From NCBI GenBank assembly GCA_032716605.1, contig CM064519.1:28413943-28477942 (forward strand): DNA of 64,000 bases, in the 5' to 3' direction. A program made the translations under genes and the position numbers. The notes under the pieces are model-generated. The model made no database searches. It saw nothing but the letters and a program-made list of their open reading frames with translations, and was not told where the DNA came from. The stretch's first letter is position 1; every line of letters begins with the position of its first letter. The DNA is from Paralithodes platypus. Lineage: Eukaryota; Arthropoda; Malacostraca; Decapoda; Lithodidae. Positions 57,601 through 64,000 of the stretch are shown one piece after another.

Positions 57601-58986
57601 CATCTGTAGTGTGGTCCCCTCACATGAAGAAACATATCCACAAAATTGAGAGGGTACAGAGAGCAGCTACGAGGATGATCCCAGGTTTGGAAAATTTGGA
57701 GTACCAAGAGAGGTTCGAGAGATTGAATCACCTACACTGGAACAGAGAAGGAAACGAGGACAGCAAATTCAGATATACAAATGTGTTAGAGGTATTGACA
57801 AAATCGACCAAGAAAACTTCATAGAGAGGGATGGAGGTGAGAGAACAAGAGGTCACAGCTACAAACTAAAAGTGCTTAATAGTAAATCTGATCTGAAAAG
57901 TAAAAGATTTCCTACCAACTCGATTAGTGGGTGGAACAAATTGCCAGCCGAAGTAGTGTCTGCACCATCAGTGCATAGTTTCAAAGCACGGTATGACAAA
58001 CATATCTTAGGAGGCGGGAATTAACGAGCATGCTCACTCCCGCAAATACAACTAGTGTAAGTACAACTAGTGTAAGTACATACACACACACCCAAAATCC
58101 TCGGAGTAACATATGATACTCGTATGACATTCAAACAGCACACCACAAACATTAAAAAGAAACTGACACCCAGACTTAACGCCCTCAGGTCAGTTGCTCA
58201 CACAAAATTTGGACACAACAAAGAAACTACCACCACAGTATATAAACAATACATAAGATCAGTGATGGAATACGCAAGCCCAGCCTGGGCTTCTAACCTA
58301 GCTGAAACACATCAACAGACTATTCAAAACAAAGCCCTGAAGATCATTACAGGCTGCACAGCTACTGCACCCACAGATCACCTACATCAATAAACCAAAA
58401 TCCTCAAAGTCAAAGACCATCTGGACATGAGAGGCACTCAATTCCTGGCAGCAGCCTCCACGAACCAAGACCACCCACTAAACTACATGGCAACACATCC
58501 ACAGACACCAAGAAATATCAAAACAACACCCAGCACACGGTATCACACACAATTATTGTCCTCTCTCCCTGCCCACCCCGAACCAACTTCCAGAAGCACA
58601 TCCATACTCATATCTCTCACCGATCCATCCACTCACTCACAGACAACACGCAGCTGCATGCACGACCTCCCGAAATCCATCCTTCTGAATCCTCCCTTCC
58701 TCGCGAGGACAGAGTCCACCTGGCCAGGCTGAGATGCGGACACCATCCAGCTCTCCTGAGCTATCAGAAGAGACTGGATGACTCCGTTGTCGACGCCTGC
58801 CCGGGATGTAACACAGCACCTCATACCATTAAACACATCATAGAAGACTGCATTTCACACCACCACTTACGCCAACAACACAATCTACACTCAATGAGAG
58901 CTCTGTGGGAAAGCCCGATCGTGGCCATGGCCTTTCTCAAGGACTCGGTGCTGTTCGGCCAGGCAGCTTAGGGAACAACAACAACA
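54634..58986 (+). mobile_element. Jockey-type LINE, copy A (5'-truncated), with a nested CR1 element
   Basis: The flanks ACTTGTAC(A/G)CATCAC at 54619-54633 and 58987-59001 are a 15-bp target duplication with one mismatch. It starts inside the endonuclease (IILGGDFNAKTSAW; RTLGSDHLPIII). Reverse transcriptase at 55400-56300: ACGLDNISNIHLRHLG, HGFRPLHSTNTLLTDL, LDISKAFDAIPRHNL and GVPQGSVLSPALFNLY, with ASHADDITLT in motif C, a histidine replacing the usual tyrosine. A 154-bp deletion at 55184 and the CR1 insertion at 56304-58080 disrupt it. The C-terminus at 58090-58970 has CPGCNTAPHTIKHIIEDC. No RNase H is seen. The tail is (CAA)n. Confidence 0.88.
56304..58080 (+). mobile_element. CR1/L2-type LINE inside Jockey copy A
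   Basis: Its insertion point is defined by comparison with Jockey copy B, where the two sides are joined (CCTAACACA then TACACACACACCC). The reverse transcriptase is open from the left junction to 57824: NKAAGPDGVSGWI, WKRANIIPIFKGGS, NYRPVSLLSILMKILEGL, QFGFRGGRSCVSNLLSFY, YLDFKKAFDKVPHKRLLWKL, SGVPQGSVLAPIMFLIFVND and MFADDAKLL, then the tail RPRMEYASVVWSPHMKKHI. One frameshift near 57735 separates the last ~90 residues, which end in a stop near 58024. The 3' end repeats ACTAGTGTAAGTACA. The endonuclease half is missing. Confidence 0.88.
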
Positions 58987-59798
58987 ACTTGTACGCATCA
59001 CCTCGCTAATACTCTTTATACCTAAACGTCTCCTCAGCTCAACATTTGTTATTCTATCCTGTAGCCTGGCCCCACACATCCATCTCACCATTCTCATCTC
59101 ATTACGCTCCATTCTGTTGACATCCTCTACTTTAACGGCCCATGTTTCTGAGGCATACGTCATTGCACTTCTAACACATGAGGCATACACCTTTCCCTTC
59201 AGGGGGAGAGGCATTCTTTTCATGGTCAGGATTGGCATCAATTCTCTGAACTTCCCCCAGCCACACCTAATTCTAGCAACAGTGGCAGCCTCGGCCCCAC
59301 CACCGGCAGAGATGGTATCTCCTAGGTAACAAAACTTGTTCACCAGCTCCAAAGACTCATTTCCAAAATTCACAGCCACAGGATCATCACTTAACACAAG
59401 CTCGCCTTTGCACACTACGCACTCAAATTTCTCTATTTCTGACTTATCCTTCGGCAGGGGCCTCTTTATTCTACTACAGCTCTTACTCCCATGGTGTACC
59501 AAACATCGACAGATGCTACATTGAATTGAGTTAACGCCCACTCCCTTTCCACACACTGCACATGGGTATGCACCGCTCTTTTCCACATTGCCTCGTCTCA
59601 ATCTACAATGCATAACCTTGGTTTTGTTAATATTGACTCTTAAACCCTTGCTCGCCATGCCCTCTCTCCACTCTCTGAATTTGGCCTCAGCATCCTGCAT
59701 ACTGTCAGCTATTAGGACTAAATCGTCTGCATAAAACAGTTCCAACGGGAGTCCGCCTCTAAAAACTCTAGACAGCGCCTCCAAGAACATAATAAAGA
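58987..59798 (-). pseudogene. RTE ORF2, palm to thumb with a cysteine-rich finger
   Basis: From FLEALSRVFRGGLP and the catalytic FYADDLVLIADS to YLGDTISAGGGAEAA, RPAMTYASE-like MTYASETWAV and MRMVRWMCGARLQDR. Between them is a PHD-like cluster: CAVCGKGVGV, IQCSICRCLVHH, SKSCSRIK and FECVVC. Such fingers are known in RTE-like elements of marine invertebrates. The frame is open throughout this segment. Both ends are cut by the Jockey insertions. Confidence 0.85.
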
Positions 59799-62445
59799 CA
59801 AAACCAAACCGATAACCTCATCATCCTTAACGACATCCATCAACATACCCATATTCCTCACCAAGCCCTCTATAACCCATCATCTCCAGACATCACCTTT
59901 TGCTCCCCAGAACTCGCCCCCACAACATCCTGGAGGGTGGTCAGAACCTTAGGCTCTGACCACCTCCCGATCATTATCACCACCAAAACCAGACTCACCC
60001 CAGCTAGCCACAAACACACATACACCAATTATAAAAGAGCTAACTGGGAAGCATTCACAAATGAGACAGAACAACACTTCACAACTCTAAACAATACACC
60101 CATCACTAACATCAACAATGCTGTACACATACTCAATACAACTATCCAAAACGCTGACAAGAAACACATTCCAAGAGGTAACAGAAAAAGACACAACCCC
60201 AACTTCACACCAGAAATTCAAAACCTCATCAGACAACGCGACATACTGAAACACTCCCCAGCACCCCACACATAAGACATCACACAACAAATTCAAGCAC
60301 TCAACACCCAAACTAACAACAAAATACAAGAACAACAAAAACTAAATTGGAATAACTTCCTACAAACACTTGATCACAAAACAAACCCCAAAAAACTCTA
60401 CAAAACACTAAACAGCATCACACTTTCCAACAGCAACACAACACAATCACATGCTGCAATCACAACAACAGACTCTACTCCTTCATGTAAACAACAAGCA
60501 AACACTCTCATCAATCACTTTTCACATGTCAGCCACCTAAAACCTCACAAAGACGACCGACGTGTCATCCGACGTAAGAGACAATTCCCCACAGACCCTG
60601 ACTATACACCCTTCACCAATCACCAGACAAAGCATATCATCAACAATCTCAAGCACTCACCCGCCTGTGGCCTAGACAACATAAGCAACATACACCTCAG
60701 ACACCTGGGACCACAAGGCATACAAGCACTCACTAACATATCAAACTACAGCTATTCACACAACACAATACCAGACATTTGGAAGCATGGTATCATCATC
60801 ACATTCCCCAAACCCAACAAAGACCCCACGCTACCCTCCTCGCACCGCCCCATCACACTCCTTTGCTCCCCTCCAAAGTCATGGAACGCCTAGTATTACA
60901 ACTAATTACACCTGACCTACCCCTAGCTCCAACACAACATGGCTTTAGGCCACTGCACTCCACAAACACTCTTCTCACAGACCTTACCACAAAGAGCTTT
61001 CGACGGCATCAATTCAGCTAGACCACCACACAGATCACTATTAGCCACACTCGACATTAGTAAAGCCTTCGATGCCATCCCCCGCCACAACCTAACAAAC
61101 AAAATCTACAACACAAACATGCACAACAACACAAAACGGTGGCTGGCCAACTTCCTAGCAGGCAGATGTGCACACGTATCTTTTGCCGGTCAGTCATCTA
61201 AAGTCAGAAACTTTCCAAACGGAGTCCCACAAGGATCCGTCCTATCGCCCGCACTCTTCAATCTGTACATGCACGATATAACTACACCCAATACGCCCCA
61301 AATAAACTTAGCCTCCTATGCAGATGACATAACACTCACATGCACACACCATGACCCAAAAAGAGCAACAGATCTCCTTCAACCCTATCTCAACACACTA
61401 CATGGCTGGTGCACTACAAACAGACTTAATCTAGCCCCAGCCAAATACACCGCAACCCTGCTCACAAGTTGGACAGGAGAACACGAATACATCCCTCAAC
61501 TCACCATAAACAACACACCCCTAACACATACACACACACCCAAAATCCTAGGAGTAACATATGATACTCATATGACATTCAAACAGCACACCACAAACAT
61601 TAAAAAGAAACTGACACCCAGACTTAACGCCCTCAGGTCACTTGCTCACACAAAATTTGGACACAACAAAGAAACTACCACCACAGTATATAAACAATAC
61701 ATAAGATCAGTGATGGAATACGCAAGCCCAGCCTGGGCTTCTAACCTAGCTGAAACACATCATAAGACCTTACAGACTATTCAAACAAAGCCCTGAAGAT
61801 CATTACAGGCTGCACAGCTACTGCACCCACAGATCACCTACATCAAGAAACCAAAATCCTCAAAGTCAAAGACCATCTGGACATGAGAGGCACTCAATTC
61901 CTGGCAGCAGCCTCCACGAACCAAGACCACCCACTAAACTACATGGCAACACACCCACAGACACCAAGAAATATCAAAACAACACCCAGCACACGGTATC
62001 ACACACAACTATTGTCCTCTCTCCCTCCCTGCCCACCCCGAACCAACTTCCAGAAGCACATCCATACTCATATCTCTCACCGATCCATCCACTCACTCAC
62101 AGACAACACGCAGCTGCATGCACGACCTCCCGAAATCCATCCTTCCGAATCCTCCCTTCCTCGCGAGGACAGAGTCCACCTGGCCAGGCTGAGATGCGGA
62201 CACCATCCAGCTCTCCTGAGCTATCAGAAGAGACTGGATGACTCCGTTGTCGACGCCTGCCCGGGATGTAACACAGCACCCCATACCATTAAACACATCA
62301 TAGAAGACTGCATTTCACACAACCACTTACGCCAACAACACAATCTACACTCAATGAGAGCTCTGTGGGAAAGCCCGATCGTGGCCATGGCCTTTCTCAG
62401 GGACTCGGGGCTGTTCGGCCAGGCAGCTTAGGGAACAACAACAAC
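59799..62445 (+). mobile_element. Jockey-type LINE, copy B, 2647 bp, perfect 13-bp target duplication
   Basis: AACATAATAAAGA flanks it at 59786-59798 and 62446-62458. Very similar to copy A but without the 154-bp deletion and without the CR1 insert. It starts a little further inside the endonuclease. The coding thread has an in-frame stop (APHT, then TAA at 60273), a one-base loss near 60870 and another near 61785. Motif C is ASYADDITLT. The C-terminal zinc-like motif CPGCNTAPHTIKHIIEDC is kept. It ends GLFGQAA, stop, (CAA)n. Inactive. Confidence 0.9.
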
Positions 62446-63940
62446 AACATAATAAAGAGGAGGGGGCTTAACACTGAACCCTGATGGACTCCAACACGGA
62501 CTGCGAACTCATCATCCAGTACACCCTTCACCCTCACCGAACTTCGCGAATCCTCATTCATCTTCATTATCACACGCACCAGCCACTCTTCCACACCAAG
62601 TTTCCTCATAGCCCACTGCACAACATCTCTAGGTATCTATCAAAGACCTTCTCCAGGTCCACAAACACATAGCAAAGATCCCTGCCTTTTAGTAAGTATC
62701 TTTCCTGTATCTGCCTGACTATGAAGATAGCATCGATTGTACCACGTCCTGGCATAAAACCAAACTGCATATCATCAATAGAGATGCTTTGCCTGATCAA
62801 ACCCTTAAGGACTCTCTCACAGACCTTCATGATTTGGTCAAGCATTTTCAGGCCCCTATAATTTCCTCTATCTAGCGCATCCCCTTTTCCTTTGTATATA
62901 TTTACTATTACACTTTTGAGCCAATCCTCTGGGATTTTCTCATCTTTAATAATGGTGTTTATCAACTCAGTGACTAAGTTTACACCAATCTCCCCTGAGG
63001 CTTTTATCATCTCAGCGACAATGTCGGAGCAACCTGGAGCTTTACCGTCCTTCATTTTATTGATTGCGTCGCTCACTACAGCTGGTGCTATCAAAGGAGG
63101 GGGCCCAGATATTGGTTTTTCGATACTAAGCTGTTCCTTATCCCATTCAAACTCTACATTTAGCAATCGTTCATAGTGTACCTTCCATGCTTCTCTGATT
63201 TCATTTTCTGCATACACAATCTTCCCATTATCATCTCTAACACACTGTTCACCTATAATATCCCTACTGTCATTTTTAACTCGCCTAGCTAGGTTGAAGA
63301 TCCCATTGGGATTGTCAGTGTTACACACTTGTTCGAGGACCAGGTCCTTAATGCGATTTTTAGCATTGTAAATAACTCTTTTGGCAGTTCGTTTAGCTGC
63401 CTGGTATTCCTCCCTGCTGCCTCCTTTCTTCCATGCTTTGAAGCATCTCCTTTTCTCTTTCACAGCATGTTCTACCTCATCGTTCCACCACCAAGAGGTC
63501 TTATTCCTGGGGTGACCCTTTGTTTTCCCACAGACTTTGTCAGTGGCAGCGATTAGGCTATGCTTAAGAAAGTTCCATTGGCTATTTACATCGTTAGGCC
63601 TAGCTTCCTTATTTCTATTAATTTCCTCCAGTTCATTATGAAATCTATCCCTAACTTCCTTGTCCTTCAGCAGCCACACTTTCCTTTTGGGTATGTAAAC
63701 CTTCTTGCGCTTAGGATCTCTGTATAAGCTCATGTCGCACACAAGTAGCTTATGCTGGGGGATACATTCTTCGTTCGGGATGACCTTTACATCTCGAACT
63801 AGTTTCCAGTCTTTCCTGTTAACCAAGAAGTAATCTATCTGGCTACTGGAGACCCCAGAGTTATATGTGATCAGGTGGCTCTGTCTTTTCTTGAACTTTG
63901 TGTTACACACAACCATGTTGAGTGCAACGCAGGACTCCAA
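62446..63940 (-). pseudogene. RTE ORF2, endonuclease end and reverse-transcriptase fingers
   Basis: From IDYFLVNRKDWKLVRDVK and IPQHKLLVCDM (end of the endonuclease) through a linker (KTSWWWNDEVEHAVKEKRR) to APGCSDIVAEMIKASG, EDWLKSVIVNIYKGKGD, NYRGLKMLDQIMKVCERVL, QFGFMPGRGTIDAIFIVRQ and FVDLEKVFDR. A base is missing near 62636. The thread continues in another frame (QWAMRKLGVEEWLVRVIMKM, VGVHQGSVLSPLLFIM) up to the Jockey junction. Sequence to the right (63941-64000) is more of the same endonuclease. Confidence 0.88.
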
Positions 63941-64000
63941 TATATATTCGCCTTCTAGATTTCTCCTTCCGTAACCATTTCCTCCATGTACCCCCTCGAA

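Larger units (their letters stand above)
54349..64000 (-). mobile_element. RTE-type LINE, interrupted twice by Jockey elements; 5' end outside the window
   Basis: Read right to left: endonuclease end and reverse transcriptase at 63940-62446, palm and thumb at 59798-58987, C-terminal tail at 54633-54406 and a (TATG)n tail at 54368-54349. Each break coincides with a Jockey insertion and its target duplication. Removing both rejoins the protein, SVLSPLLFIM to FLEALSR and SEVMRTS to RLGWYGH. About 2.6 kb of RTE sequence is in view. One missing base near 62636 breaks the frame in motif A, so this copy was probably already inactive or has decayed. Confidence 0.88.

Overview
The window is eukaryotic nuclear DNA, almost certainly from an arthropod and most likely a crustacean. 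There are no operons or ribosome-binding sites. A host gene is split by introns with GT/AG borders and matching phases. Short CCTAA (TTAGG-type) telomere-like runs occur, tRNA-derived SINEs are present, and about three quarters of the sequence is transposable elements of animal families. The species call is inference.

Layout. 1-9808: a minus-strand non-LTR retrotransposon of the I/R1 type with RNase H (LINE-1A), cut by at least five later insertions. 9809-13326: non-coding DNA with TTAA-flanked MITEs and a tRNA SINE. 13327-15707: a hAT element with a perfect 8-bp target duplication. 16267-23089: a chain of piggyBac-type elements sharing TTAA sites. It holds an intact 961-residue piggyBac transposase, its internally deleted relative, and a foldback element with ~620-bp arms that received both. 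23341-27924: a second copy of a 525-bp SINE-like repeat, more MITEs, one host exon and a palindrome. 27938-35660: a full-length second copy of LINE-1 (LINE-1B) with a 13-bp target duplication and a CR1/L2 fragment inside it. 35674-43650: host introns, two host exons and DNA transposons. 43850-49730: a decayed LINE holding a tRNA SINE that itself holds a nearly complete CR1/L2 element. 50152-53560: a host exon, MITEs and an LTR-retrotransposon integrase remnant. 54350-64000: an RTE element (minus) cut twice by Jockey elements (plus), one of which holds another CR1/L2 element.

Host gene. Four minus-strand exons (50848-50501, 40557-40430, 39412-39252 and 25207 to about 25069) join in one open frame with compatible phases. 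I do not recognise the protein. Its introns of about 10, 1 and 14 kb hold most of the elements between 25 and 50 kb.

How the parts work together. Most of the window is a record of transposition. Target duplications date several events relative to each other: RTE before Jockey before CR1; LINE-3 before SINE before CR1; LINE-1 before SINE-J, hAT-like and pogo-like MITEs; foldback element before piggyBac. Only the piggyBac transposase is clearly open from start to stop. All LINE copies carry frameshifts or stops.
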